The position numbers and the translations under genes are program-made. From assembly GCF_900143625.1 (NCBI RefSeq), contig NZ_FRFF01000005.1, positions 1 through 64,000 of the forward strand: a stretch of DNA of 64,000 nucleotides, given 5' to 3'. Below, piece after piece: positions 7,917 through 16,346 of the stretch; positions within the stretch are counted from its first letter, which is position 1; every line of letters starts with the position of its first letter. The notes under the pieces were generated by a model, which was not told where the DNA came from, did not search any database, and saw nothing but the letters and a program-made list of their open reading frames with translations. The stretch comes from Nocardiopsis sp. JB363. Its GTDB lineage: Bacteria; Actinomycetota; Actinomycetes; Streptosporangiales; Streptosporangiaceae.

Positions 7917-8570
7917 ATGTCAGAGCAGAGCCGGCGGGACCCACGGCCGTGGGTCCCGAACGAGCCCAAGCCGCAGGTCCGTCTCACCCACGCAGACCGG
8001 GACGCCGTGACGGAGGTTCTCCGTGAGGCCTATGCCCAGGGTCAGCTGGAGGAAGACGAGTTCGACGAACGGGTCGACCGGGCCATGCGGGCCAAGGTGT
8101 CCTCCGATCTCGTCCCGCTCACGACGGATCTGGGCGTTCAGGGGTTCAACGGACACACCCCTCCGGGGCAGGCCCGCGAGGGCCGGTTCCGGGGCGGTAA
8201 ACGTGGCCCGAACGACCCACGCAATCTGCGGACCGACAACCCGGTGGAGAAGGTCGGGGCGGGCCTGAGTCACGCCTCGGCGTTCTTCTTCCCTCTTCTG
8301 GGACCGCTGCTGGCCCTGTTGATCAGTCCGCAGAGTTCGACTTTCCTGCGCAGACACGCGCTGGAGGCGCTGAACTTCCAGCTCTGGTGGCTCGTCGCCA
8401 TCCTCAGCAGCGCTGTGCTGTCGATCCTGGTGCTGCCGATCGTGCTGCTGGTGGCCGTGGCCGTCGGTGGGGTCATCCTGCCGGTCATAGCGGCCGCCAC
8501 CAACCTCATGGGCAACGGTTGGCGTTACCCGTTGACCTTTCGCTTCATCAAGGACGACCAGGATCAGTGA
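7917..8570 (+). CDS. DUF1707 and DUF4870 domain membrane protein
   Basis: 217 residues from ATG 7917, chosen because GGGAGTGGGG lies just upstream; an in-frame ATG at 7854 is possible. Residues about 15-75 are a DUF1707 domain (RLTHADRDAVTEVLREAYAQGQLEEDEFDERVDRA). The C-terminal half is a DUF4870-like membrane domain with two or three helices and the typical STFLRRHALEALNFQLW motif. DUF1707 is often found near membrane stress proteins in actinobacteria, but its function is not known. A 15-bp perfect hairpin follows the stop and separates it from the convergent gene at 8616. Confidence 0.85.
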   Translation: MSEQSRRDPRPWVPNEPKPQVRLTHADRDAVTEVLREAYAQGQLEEDEFDERVDRAMRAKVSSDLVPLTTDLGVQGFNGHTPPGQAREGRFRGGKRGPNDPRNLRTDNPVEKVGAGLSHASAFFFPLLGPLLALLISPQSSTFLRRHALEALNFQLWWLVAILSSAVLSILVLPIVLLVAVAVGGVILPVIAAATNLMGNGWRYPLTFRFIKDDQDQ

Positions 8571-8573
8571 GAC

Positions 8574-8609
8574 ACCTCGGGCCCGGGGAGAAATCCCCGG
8601 GCCCGAGGT
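8574..8609. terminator. Bidirectional terminator hairpin
   Basis: ACCTCGGGCCCGGGG (8574-8588) pairs perfectly with 8595-8609 around a six-base loop. It lies four bases after one stop and seven before the convergent stop, so it serves both genes. Confidence 0.85.
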
Positions 8610-8615
8610 ACAGGC

Positions 8616-9206
8616 TCACTTGCCGGGCCGGCCGTTGTCCTGAACACGACCCTCACCGGTGGTGGCGCGCACCTTCTCCTTGACCTTGGCGGAGTTGGCC
8701 TTGCCCTTCTTCGCGGCGCTGTCCGCCACATCGGAGGCCTTCTCCTCCAGGTTCTCCCGGGTCTCGCGGACCTGGTCCCGGGCCTGGTCCAAGTGCTCCT
8801 GCCACTCGGCGTCCTGGGAGGCCTGGCGCAGGCGGATCAGTGAGAACACGACCACGCCGCCGACCAGGGCGGCGCCGCCGATCACGACACCGCGGGGGAT
8901 CCGACGGCCACCGCCGCGGAACATCCGCAGCCCACGACGCGCGGGCTTCGGGTCGATCCGCTGGGCCGCCGTGGTCAGCATGCCCGCCACCCGCGGGGCC
9001 ACGGTGTCCTCGACACGCAGTGCGGCCGTCTCCAGCCGAGGTGCGGTCCAGCCACGTGCCTGGAGGACCTTCAGGGCCGCCTGGTCCCGAGCCTGGTCGG
9101 CATAGGGGCCGAACCGGTCGGCCTGTTCCCTGGCCACGTCCTGCAGGCGGGCGAGGGTAACCTCCGCCTCCTTGCGCGCCTTGCGACGCTTGGCAGTGAT
9201 CGGCAC
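8616..9206 (-). CDS. DUF5324-like membrane-anchored protein
   Basis: 196 residues. GTG 9206 is chosen over the upstream GTG at 9248 because AAGGAG lies nine bases before it. The N-terminal half is helical and Lys/Ala/Gln-rich (KRRKARKEAEVTLARLQDVA). A single membrane helix (GVVIGGAALVGGVVVFSLIRL) lies in the middle. The C-terminal tail is charged, coiled-coil-like, and Lys-rich at the end. The gene is divergent from ppiA, the same position as DUF5324 genes in Streptomyces. The family name rests on that context and on composition; the function is unknown. Confidence 0.65.
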   Translation of the reverse strand: MPITAKRRKARKEAEVTLARLQDVAREQADRFGPYADQARDQAALKVLQARGWTAPRLETAALRVEDTVAPRVAGMLTTAAQRIDPKPARRGLRMFRGGGRRIPRGVVIGGAALVGGVVVFSLIRLRQASQDAEWQEHLDQARDQVRETRENLEEKASDVADSAAKKGKANSAKVKEKVRATTGEGRVQDNGRPGK

Positions 9207-9446
9207 GTCGTCAGCTCCTTCGATCGTTTCGCCGGTTCGTACGTTCACTCCACCCGATGGTCGACATGTCGGACCATGGATGGTGTTGTTCGTCGTCCTT
9301 CCCCGTTATCCGGGTGTTATCTCAACATACGTCCTCTGCGTCTGTGATCTACGTTTCGACACTGTGCGCGGTCGTTCGACATCAACCGAACCGCCGTGGA
9401 GGGAACGGTAACGTGAGCACGTAATCTCACTCGACCGAAAGGCACT

Positions 9447-9974
9447 GTGGTGTCGGACTCCAAGGTTCAGCCCACCGCGCGGCTGAACACCTCCAAGGGA
9501 ACCATCGTCGTCAAGCTGTTCGAGGAGCAGGCGCCGGAGACGGTCGCCAACTTCATCGGGCTGGCCGACGGCTCCAAGCAGTGGATGGACCCCGCCACGG
9601 GCAAGCCGTCCAACAACAGCCTCTACGAGGGCACGATCTTCCACCGTGTCATCGACGGCTTCATGCTCCAGGGTGGCGACCCGCTGGGCACCGGTCGCGG
9701 TGGCCCCGGCTACACCTTCAAGGACGAGATCCACCCCGACCTCCGCTTCGATCGTCCGTTCCTGCTGGCCATGGCCAACGCCGGTCCGGGCACCAACGGC
9801 TCGCAGTTCTTCATCACCGTCGCCGAGCCGAACTGGCTCGACGGCCGCCACACCATCTTCGGTGAGGTGGTCGAGGGCTCCGAGATCGTCACCGCGATCA
9901 GCAAGGTCGCCACGGACGCCCAGGACCGTCCCCGCGAGGACGTGGTGATCAACAGCATCGAGATCACCCGTTAA
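9447..9974 (+). CDS. ppiA: Cyclophilin-type peptidyl-prolyl cis-trans isomerase
   Basis: 175 residues, the usual length for the cytosolic actinobacterial cyclophilin beside the gyr region. Core motifs are IFHRVIDGFMLQGGDP (active-site Arg and Phe), the NGSQFFIT segment of the catalytic pocket and WLDGRHTIFGEV at the cyclosporin-binding Trp/His site. There is no signal peptide. GTG 9447 or 9450 follows GAAAGG. The gene catalyses prolyl isomerisation during folding and is followed 35 bases later by the rhomboid gene, probably as one transcript. Confidence 0.96.
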   Translation: MVSDSKVQPTARLNTSKGTIVVKLFEEQAPETVANFIGLADGSKQWMDPATGKPSNNSLYEGTIFHRVIDGFMLQGGDPLGTGRGGPGYTFKDEIHPDLRFDRPFLLAMANAGPGTNGSQFFITVAEPNWLDGRHTIFGEVVEGSEIVTAISKVATDAQDRPREDVVINSIEITR

Positions 9975-10009
9975 AGACGCGGTGAGAACCAAGGAGTGAC
10001 CAGACGCCC

Positions 10010-10909
10010 ATGACCGCATCTCCCCCTCCCTCAGGCTCCACACCGGGCTCCGGGGCGCCGCGCACCTGTTACCGGCACACCGACCGGGAGACCGGAGTGA
10101 GCTGCACGCGGTGCGGAAAACCGATCTGCCCCGACTGCATGGTCGAGGCGTCCGTCGGGTTCCAGTGCCCCTCGTGTGTGTCGGAGGGGAACCGCAAGGT
10201 GCGGTCGGCCCGGACCACCTTCGGGGGCAAGGTCGTCGACAAGCCGTACGTGACCTGGACGATCCTGGTCATGATGGTGGGGGGCTTCGTCCTCCAACTG
10301 GGGACCTCGGACCCCATCGGTCAGGCGAGACTGTCGCCGCTGACCGAGTTGTTCAGCATGTGGGGGTTCGGTGTCGTCGAGTACGGCGAGTGGTACCGAC
10401 TCATCACCGGCGCGTTCCTGCACGCCGGGGTCTTCCATCTGCTGTTCAACGGGTACGCGATGTTCATCCTGGGACCGCAGCTGGAACGGTGGCTGGGCCA
10501 CGGGCGGTTCCTCGCCCTGTGGTTCCTGGGCGCCCTGGCCGGCTCGGTGCTCACTCTGCTCGCCACACCCGCTCAGGGGTCGGTGGGCGCGTCCGGGGCG
10601 ATCTTCGCGCTCTTCGGCGCGGTGTTCGTGATCGGTCGGCGGCTCCGGTTGGACACGCGGATGATCATGGTTCTGCTGGCCCTCAACCTCGGCATCACCT
10701 TCCTGGTACCGAACATCTCCTGGACCGCCCACATCGGTGGTCTGGTCGGGGGGCTTTTGATCGGGGCGGTCTTCGCCTACCTGCCGGGCCGTGACGCCGG
10801 CGCGGGGCGGCGCACCATGGTGCACGCTCTGCTCCTGGCGGCCTTCGCGGTCCTGTTGGTCGTGCTGACCCTGGTGGCTCCGAGGCTGTGGATGACCTTC
10901 CTCGTCTGA
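10010..10909 (+). CDS. Rhomboid-family intramembrane serine protease with N-terminal zinc-finger region
   Basis: 299 residues. The N terminus (about 19-57) has paired cysteines and a histidine (CYRHTDRETGVSCTRCGKPICPDC) in a B-box-like arrangement. Six or seven membrane helices follow. The catalytic dyad is Ser195 (GASGAIFALFGAV) and His241 (HIGGLVGGL), with the supporting HAGVFHLLFNGYA segment holding Asn147. The substrate is unknown. The conserved order ppiA-rhomboid-crgA supports the call. A strong hairpin follows the stop. Confidence 0.94.
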   Translation: MTASPPPSGSTPGSGAPRTCYRHTDRETGVSCTRCGKPICPDCMVEASVGFQCPSCVSEGNRKVRSARTTFGGKVVDKPYVTWTILVMMVGGFVLQLGTSDPIGQARLSPLTELFSMWGFGVVEYGEWYRLITGAFLHAGVFHLLFNGYAMFILGPQLERWLGHGRFLALWFLGALAGSVLTLLATPAQGSVGASGAIFALFGAVFVIGRRLRLDTRMIMVLLALNLGITFLVPNISWTAHIGGLVGGLLIGAVFAYLPGRDAGAGRRTMVHALLLAAFAVLLVVLTLVAPRLWMTFLV

Positions 10910-10915
10910 GCACTC

Positions 10916-10959
10916 ACGTGGAGGCCCCCGGAGAGCACGCTTTCCGAGGGCCTCCACGT
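10916..10959 (+). terminator. Terminator after the rhomboid gene
   Basis: ACGTGGAGGCCC (10916-10927) pairs with GGGCCTCCACGT (10948-10959), seven bases past the stop. Confidence 0.8.
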
Positions 10960-10994
10960 ATTCCCAGGTCGTACTGGGTCCGGACATGTCGAAC

Positions 10995-11031
10995 AGAGTT
11001 ACCCACAACCTGTGGATAACTCTGTGGAAAA
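10995..11031. promoter_or_regulatory. Cluster of DnaA-box-like sites
   Basis: Three 9-mers are spaced exactly 12 bases apart: TTACCCACA (10999-11007), TGTGGATAA (11011-11019, a perfect inverted TTATCCACA box) and TGTGGAAAA (11023-11031). The first two form a 13-bp inverted repeat with a 3-base spacer (AGAGTTACCCACA/TGTGGATAACTCT). The cluster lies between the convergent rhomboid and crgA genes. It could bind DnaA, or simply fold as a weak terminator. Confidence 0.55.
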
Positions 11032-11082
11032 CCGGATCAAGGCGGGACGAAGGGATCCGCCGTTGTCAGAGGGTGGCGGGGG

Positions 11083-11337
11083 TCAGTGCCAGCGGGTCGA
11101 CAGGATGACCGCGACGATGATGCCGCTGAACCCGATCAGCAGGTTCCAGTTGTGCCAGTCCTGCATGTACGGGATCTGGGAACCCGCGATGTAGTACACG
11201 CCGATCCAGAGAATGCCCAAGATGAAGAAGCCCAGCATCGTCGGCACCAGCCAACGGGGACTGACCTTCGGCTGCTCTTTGGAAGGAGGCGGAGTGTAAA
11301 CGGCCTTCTTCTTGCGATCGCTGCGGGACTTGGGCAC
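11083..11337 (-). CDS. crgA: Cell division protein CrgA
   Basis: 84 residues starting with GTG 11337 after GGAGCAGCGAGC. The basic N-terminal tail (MPKSRSDRKKKAVYTPPP) is followed by two membrane helices (residues about 28-50 and 64-80) joined by IPYMQDWHNWN and ending VILSTRWH, the CrgA signature. CrgA interacts with FtsZ, FtsQ and PBPs and coordinates septation with aerial growth in Streptomyces. Position, between rhomboid and pknB, is conserved. Confidence 0.95.
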   Translation of the reverse strand: MPKSRSDRKKKAVYTPPPSKEQPKVSPRWLVPTMLGFFILGILWIGVYYIAGSQIPYMQDWHNWNLLIGFSGIIVAVILSTRWH

Positions 11338-11453
11338 GCTCGCTGCTCCAGGACTGTGGGGCGGTTCGGAATAAGTCCACAGTCTACGCCCCGGTCGGTG
11401 CGAGAGTCACCGTCAGGGAGGTCCCGAAAACCCAACGGTCCCGCAACCACGAG

Positions 11454-11484
11454 AAGGGCCGCACCCCTTCGGGTACGGCCCTTC
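11454..11484 (-). terminator. Terminator downstream of pknB
   Basis: AAGGGCCG and CGGCCCTT with inner ACCC/GGGT pairs form a hairpin 20 bases past the kinase stop codon. Confidence 0.65.
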
Positions 11485-11503
11485 CTGTGACCACGCGCGT
11501 TCC

Positions 11504-13336
11504 CTAGCCTCGGCGCGGGATCGCGAAACCGTCCTCCGGCGGGCCGTCTCCCGGCGGGCCGTTCCCCGGCGGCCCTCCCGGGTCGGTCGGCTCCTCCGGA
11601 TCCGTGGGCTGCTCGGGATCCGTGGGCTCGTCCGGCTCCGACGGCTCGTCCGCCGGAGCGATGGCGATCGTCACGGTCACCGTGGTACCGGAGTTCACGT
11701 TCTGTCCGGCGGCGGGGGACTGACTCATGGTGGTCTCCGCCGGGTGGTCCGCGTTCTCCTGCTCCTCGAACTGCGCGACCAGGCCCGCCTGCTCCAGGGC
11801 GTTCTGTGCCTGGTCACGGGACATGTTCTGCAGGTCCGGGACCCCTACCTGGTCGGGACCGGAAGAGATGCTCAGGGAGATCTCCGTGTCCGGAGCGACC
11901 TCGTTGCCGGCCGACGGATCCGTGCCGATCGCGTTGCCCTGCGCCACCGTCTCGTGGGCCTGCGACTCGGTGGTGACGTTTTCGAACCCCGCTTCGCTCA
12001 GGGTCGATTGCGCGTCGGCCTCCGTCTGCCCGTCCACACTCGGGATCTCCAGGGCTCCAGGGCCGGAGGAGACCATGATGACGATCGATTCCTCGAACGG
12101 GACATCCGATCCCGCCGCTGGGTCGGTCTCGATGACCGTCCCCTCCTCGACCTCGTCGTCGGCCTGTGTGTCCACGGTGAAGGTCTCGTAGCCCTCCCCC
12201 CGCAGAGCCGACTCGGCTTCCTCCTGGGACTGGCCGGACACGTCGGGGACGGTGCCCGCCTCGGCCTCCTCGGACCCGCCCTGGCTCATCAGGAAGAAGA
12301 CCAGTCCGATCGAGGCGATGACACCCAGGACGAGCAGGACCCAAAGGGCCGTCTTGCTTCCGCTCTTCTTGTCATCGCGGTAGTCGTCGTAACCGTCGTC
12401 GTAGTCGTCGTACCCGTTGCCGTTCGCGGGCGGCAACGCCGTGGTCGCACCGGCGGCGGCCATCGCCATGGTGCCCGCCTGCGTGGGCATCCCGGCCATA
12501 CCGCGCTGGATGTCGGCGCGCATCTCCGCGGCGTTCTGGTAGCGCTCCTCGCGGTCCTTGGTCATGGCTCGGAGGGTGACGTCCTCCAGCCAGTCCGGGA
12601 CCTGCGGGTCCACCTCGGACGGCGGGACCGGATCCTCGCGGACGTGTTGGTAGGCGATGGAGACGGGGGAGTCGCCGGTGAACGGCGGCTGGTTGGTGAG
12701 CAGCTCGTACAGCACGCAACCGGTGGAGTAGATGTCACTGCGCGGGTCGACGCGTTCACCGCGCGCCTGCTCCGGCGAGAGGTACTGGGCGGTGCCGATG
12801 ACCTGCGACGTCTGCGTCATCGTCGCCTGGTCGTCGCCCATGGACCGGGCGATACCGAAGTCCATCACCTTGACGTCGGCGTTGCGGGTCAACATGATGT
12901 TCGCCGGCTTGATGTCCCGGTGCACGATGCCGTTGTCGTGGCTGTACTCAAGGGCCTTGAGGATGCCGTCGACCAGCTCCGCCGAACGCTCCGGGAGCAG
13001 CTTGCGCTCGTCGTCGAGCAGCTCCTTGAGCGTCCGCCCGTCCACGTACTCCATGACGATGTACGGGATGGACACACCGTCGATCAAGTCCTCGCCGGTG
13101 TCGTACACGGCGACGATCGCGGGGTGGTTCAGGGAGGCCGCGGACTGGGCCTCACGGCGGAACCGTGCCTGGAACACGTGGTCCCGGGCCATGTCGTGTC
13201 GGAGGGTCTTGATCGCGACGAGCCGGTCGAGCCTCAGGTCGCGTGCGCGGAATACCTCGGCCATGCCACCGCGCCCGATGACCGTGTCGAGTTCGTATCG
13301 TCCGCCGAGGAGCCGGGGCTGGGACATGTCGTGCAC
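11504..13336 (-). CDS. pknB: PASTA-domain Ser/Thr protein kinase PknB
   Basis: 610 residues. The intracellular kinase domain (about 12-275) has the VAIK lysine K43, HRDIKPAN with catalytic D141 and DFG D159. A Tyr/Asp-rich linker leads to one membrane helix (about 329-350). Three extracellular PASTA repeats follow (VPDVSGQSQEEA, IPSVDGQTEADA, VPDLQNMSRDQA), which bind peptidoglycan fragments. A Pro/Glu/Asp-rich tail ends the protein; mycobacterial PknB has four PASTA units and no such tail. GTG 13336 follows GAGGA. It is the last gene of the fhaB-to-pknB operon and phosphorylates wall-synthesis and division proteins. Confidence 0.96.
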   Translation of the reverse strand: MHDMSQPRLLGGRYELDTVIGRGGMAEVFRARDLRLDRLVAIKTLRHDMARDHVFQARFRREAQSAASLNHPAIVAVYDTGEDLIDGVSIPYIVMEYVDGRTLKELLDDERKLLPERSAELVDGILKALEYSHDNGIVHRDIKPANIMLTRNADVKVMDFGIARSMGDDQATMTQTSQVIGTAQYLSPEQARGERVDPRSDIYSTGCVLYELLTNQPPFTGDSPVSIAYQHVREDPVPPSEVDPQVPDWLEDVTLRAMTKDREERYQNAAEMRADIQRGMAGMPTQAGTMAMAAAGATTALPPANGNGYDDYDDGYDDYRDDKKSGSKTALWVLLVLGVIASIGLVFFLMSQGGSEEAEAGTVPDVSGQSQEEAESALRGEGYETFTVDTQADDEVEEGTVIETDPAAGSDVPFEESIVIMVSSGPGALEIPSVDGQTEADAQSTLSEAGFENVTTESQAHETVAQGNAIGTDPSAGNEVAPDTEISLSISSGPDQVGVPDLQNMSRDQAQNALEQAGLVAQFEEQENADHPAETTMSQSPAAGQNVNSGTTVTVTIAIAPADEPSEPDEPTDPEQPTDPEEPTDPGGPPGNGPPGDGPPEDGFAIPRRG

Positions 13337-13434
13337 TAATCCTCGTGTCTTCCGGTGGCCGCCCGAGGGCCGCCGCCTACCCTGAGAGTCTCTCGCTCAT
13401 TGCATGGTCACAGGCTGTGGTCTCTGCCGTCGAA

Positions 13435-14877
13435 TCAGGGCCCCTCACCGCCGCCACCGTCGCCGCCTCCGGGATCTTCGCCGGGATCCTGCCCGCCGCC
13501 GGTCTCGTCGTCCTCGGGCGGGTCGGTGACGTCGTCCTCGGGAGGATCGGTGACGTCGTCCTCGGGCGGGGTGGGCTCCTCTTCGCCCTCTCCCGGCAAC
13601 GGGGACTCGGGTTGGTCCCAGTCCTGAGGGGGCGGGGTCCACTCAGGGGTATCGGGAACCGGTTCCGGATCGTCGGGTTCCTCGGTGACCTCCGGTTCCT
13701 CGCTGGGGGTGGAAGAAGGAGACTCGTCGGTGACGGCCGGCGGGTTGCTGTTGTTGACCGGTTCGGCGCCGTTGTCGCCCATCATGAACCCGGCCACCGC
13801 CGCGCCCACGATGAGGACCGTCGCGGCCACCGCCGCGAGTACGACCGGTGTCCGGACCTGTCGACCAGAGCCTCGATTCTCCGCCAGCCTAGTGGCATCC
13901 GTGCCCTGATCAGGTGTTACGGGAGAGGTGGCGCCGCTGCGGGGGCCGAAGTCCGGTACCGCGCCGACCACCCTGGTCTGCGCCATGCCGTTGAATCCGG
14001 TGGCGGGGGTGGGCGGTCCGGTACCGGCGTTGGACCGGATCACCGCCGCCAGGTGCGCGACCTCCCCGGCCGAGGACGGCCGGTCCTCCGGGTCCTTCTC
14101 CAACAGGGAGAAGACGAGGTCGTCGATGTCGTCCGGAACGTATTCCGGCAACGAGGGCGGGTCGTCGCGCGTGTGCGCCAGGGCCAACGCCACCGGGCTG
14201 TCGCCGGTGAACGGCGGCTGTCCGGCCAGGCACTCGTAGGCCACCACACCCAGCGCGTACAGGTCCGAGGCCGCGGTCGCAGGTCGTCCCGACGCCTGTT
14301 CCGGCGAAATGTACTGGGCCGTGCCCATCACCATGCCGGTCTGGGTGAGGGTCACCGACATGTCCCCGCGGGCGATACCGAAGTCGGTGAGCTTCAGCTG
14401 ATCGTCCCCGTTCACCAACAGGTTGCCCGGTTTGATGTCCCGGTGCACCACGCCACGGGCGTGCGCGGCCGCCAGAGCCTTGGCGGCCTGACACACGAAG
14501 TCGAGGGTCTGGTCCGCGCTCAGCCGCCCCTGCTCCCGCAGCACCTGCGACAGGGGTTCGCTGACCACGAGTTCCATGATGAGGAAGGCCCGTCCGGGCT
14601 CCTCACCGTAGTCGTAGACCTGCGCGATCCCCGGGTGGGACAGACCGGCGGTGATCCGGCCCTCCGTACGGAAACGTTCACGCGCGGTCGGTTCTGCCAT
14701 CTGGGCCGGATGAAGCAGTTTGACCGCCACCGAACGGTTGAGCAGGGTGTCGGTCGCCCGCCACACGGTGCCCATGCCGCCGGAGCCGATCTGCTCCTCG
14801 AGTCGGTATCGGTCGCTCAGAACGGTCCCGGTGAGGTCACCGGGACCGTTGTGGGAAGACGGTTCGTAGGCGTTCAC
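13435..14877 (-). CDS. pknA: Ser/Thr protein kinase PknA
   Basis: 480 residues. The kinase domain (about 24-285) has K53 in VAVK, HRDIKPGN with D147 and DFG D165. After a linker there is one membrane helix (VVLAAVAATVLIVGAAVAGF) and a long acidic Pro-rich extracellular tail with tandem VTDPPEDD units but no PASTA domain, as expected for PknA rather than PknB. Its GTG start (14877) overlaps the pbpA stop by one base. With PknB it controls growth and septation. The tail repeats come from a 27-bp tandem unit near 13510-13570. Confidence 0.93.
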   Translation of the reverse strand: MNAYEPSSHNGPGDLTGTVLSDRYRLEEQIGSGGMGTVWRATDTLLNRSVAVKLLHPAQMAEPTARERFRTEGRITAGLSHPGIAQVYDYGEEPGRAFLIMELVVSEPLSQVLREQGRLSADQTLDFVCQAAKALAAAHARGVVHRDIKPGNLLVNGDDQLKLTDFGIARGDMSVTLTQTGMVMGTAQYISPEQASGRPATAASDLYALGVVAYECLAGQPPFTGDSPVALALAHTRDDPPSLPEYVPDDIDDLVFSLLEKDPEDRPSSAGEVAHLAAVIRSNAGTGPPTPATGFNGMAQTRVVGAVPDFGPRSGATSPVTPDQGTDATRLAENRGSGRQVRTPVVLAAVAATVLIVGAAVAGFMMGDNGAEPVNNSNPPAVTDESPSSTPSEEPEVTEEPDDPEPVPDTPEWTPPPQDWDQPESPLPGEGEEEPTPPEDDVTDPPEDDVTDPPEDDETGGGQDPGEDPGGGDGGGGEGP

Positions 14878-16346
14878 TACAGAACCACTGCCTCCATCAT
14901 GTTGCGCGCGATCGGCGCGGCCAGTTCGCCACCGCTGCCGCCACCGTGCTCGATGACGACCGCGACCGCGACCTGGGGATCATCGGCGGGGGCGAACCCG
15001 ATGAACCAGTTGTGAGTGCCGGATTCGCCACCGGTTTCGGCGGTACCGGTCTTGCCGGCCACGTCCATGCCCTGGATGGCGCCATTGGTTCCGGAGCCGT
15101 CGGGCCCGGTCACCATGACCATCATGTCCGTCAGGTCGGACGCGGTGCTGGCGCTCATGGCCTGGCTGTAGACCTCGGGGGTGGTCTGGGTGACGACGGT
15201 GCGGTCGGAGTCGCGCACCGAGTCCACCAGGTGCGGTTGCATGACCTCACCGGAGTTGGCCACGCCGGCGGCCACCATGGCCATCTGTAGCGGGGTCGCC
15301 TCCACGTTGGACTGGCCGATACCGGCACGGCCCAGGATGTTGCGGTCATCCTCCACGGGGGCGAGGCTCGGCGTGACCGGCATCGGAACGTTCAGCACGT
15401 CCTCGTCCGACTCGGAGAGCTTCGGCTCGAAGCCGAACGCCTCCGCCTGGTCCGACAGGGCCTGACCGCCCATCTCGATCGCCCAGTTCGCCATCGAGGT
15501 GTTGCAGGAGATCTGGATCGAGTGCGCCAGGGTGTCGGGCTGCTCGTTGTTGCACGTACCGCCCGGGGTGGCGTTGGGCAGCGGATGACCCAGCTCCAGG
15601 ACGTCCGGAGCCTCCATCGTGGAGTCCGGTCCGGCGTCCAGGTGCTCCATGGCCGCGGCCGCGGTCACGACCTTGAACGTGGAACCCGGGGGGTAGCGCT
15701 CGTTCAGCGCCCGGTTGAGCAGCGGCTGGTTCTCGTCGTTGGCCAAGGCGTCGAAGTTCTCGACCGAGGCGGTGAGCTCCTCGATGCTCACGACCTCGTT
15801 GGCGTCGAAGGAGGGGTAGGAGACCGATCCGAGGATCGCCCCGCTGCTCGGGTCGATCGCGACCGCGGCGCCGTTCTTGCCCAGCTGTTCGAAGCCCTCG
15901 TAACCGGCCTGCTGCACAGCCGGGTCGATGGTCAGTTCGACGCGCGCCCCCTCGGGCTCACGGCCGGTGATGACGTCACGGAAGTTGCGCACCGCCAGCC
16001 GATCGTCGGTGCCGTCCAACAGCGCGTTCTCGGTCTCCTCGATGCCGTCGGCGCCGTAGCTGCGGAAGGAGCCGACCACCGGGGTGTACAGGGGGCCGCC
16101 CTCGTACACGCGCTGGTAGCGGGCCGGGTCGTCCTCGGCGGCGATGTTCTCGGAGTAGGCGACGTTCTCCCCACCGACGACGATGGGTCCCCGCATCTCG
16201 GTGAGTCGTTCGCTGTACTGACGGGTGTTGAGGTGGTGGTCCCGAATGGCCTCGGCCTGGAACCCCTGGATCCAGGTGAGCTGGGCCATCAAGGCGCCGA
16301 ACAGGATCATGGAGAAGACGCTCAGGCGTCGGATGGGTGTGTTCAT
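14877..16346 (-). CDS. pbpA: Penicillin-binding protein 2 / transpeptidase PbpA
   Basis: 489 residues from ATG 16346, which overlaps the upstream rodA-like stop as ATGA; the longer open frame above is discarded. One N-terminal membrane anchor (RLSVFSMILFGALMAQLTW) precedes a short dimer domain and the transpeptidase domain. Active-site motifs are SxxK as PPGSTFKVV, SxN as SCNTSMANW and KTG as GKTGTAETGG. The enzyme cross-links peptidoglycan with its RodA/FtsW partner next door. PbpA is a PknB target in mycobacteria. Confidence 0.95.
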   Translation of the reverse strand: MNTPIRRLSVFSMILFGALMAQLTWIQGFQAEAIRDHHLNTRQYSERLTEMRGPIVVGGENVAYSENIAAEDDPARYQRVYEGGPLYTPVVGSFRSYGADGIEETENALLDGTDDRLAVRNFRDVITGREPEGARVELTIDPAVQQAGYEGFEQLGKNGAAVAIDPSSGAILGSVSYPSFDANEVVSIEELTASVENFDALANDENQPLLNRALNERYPPGSTFKVVTAAAAMEHLDAGPDSTMEAPDVLELGHPLPNATPGGTCNNEQPDTLAHSIQISCNTSMANWAIEMGGQALSDQAEAFGFEPKLSESDEDVLNVPMPVTPSLAPVEDDRNILGRAGIGQSNVEATPLQMAMVAAGVANSGEVMQPHLVDSVRDSDRTVVTQTTPEVYSQAMSASTASDLTDMMVMVTGPDGSGTNGAIQGMDVAGKTGTAETGGESGTHNWFIGFAPADDPQVAVAVVIEHGGGSGGELAAPIARNMMEAVVL

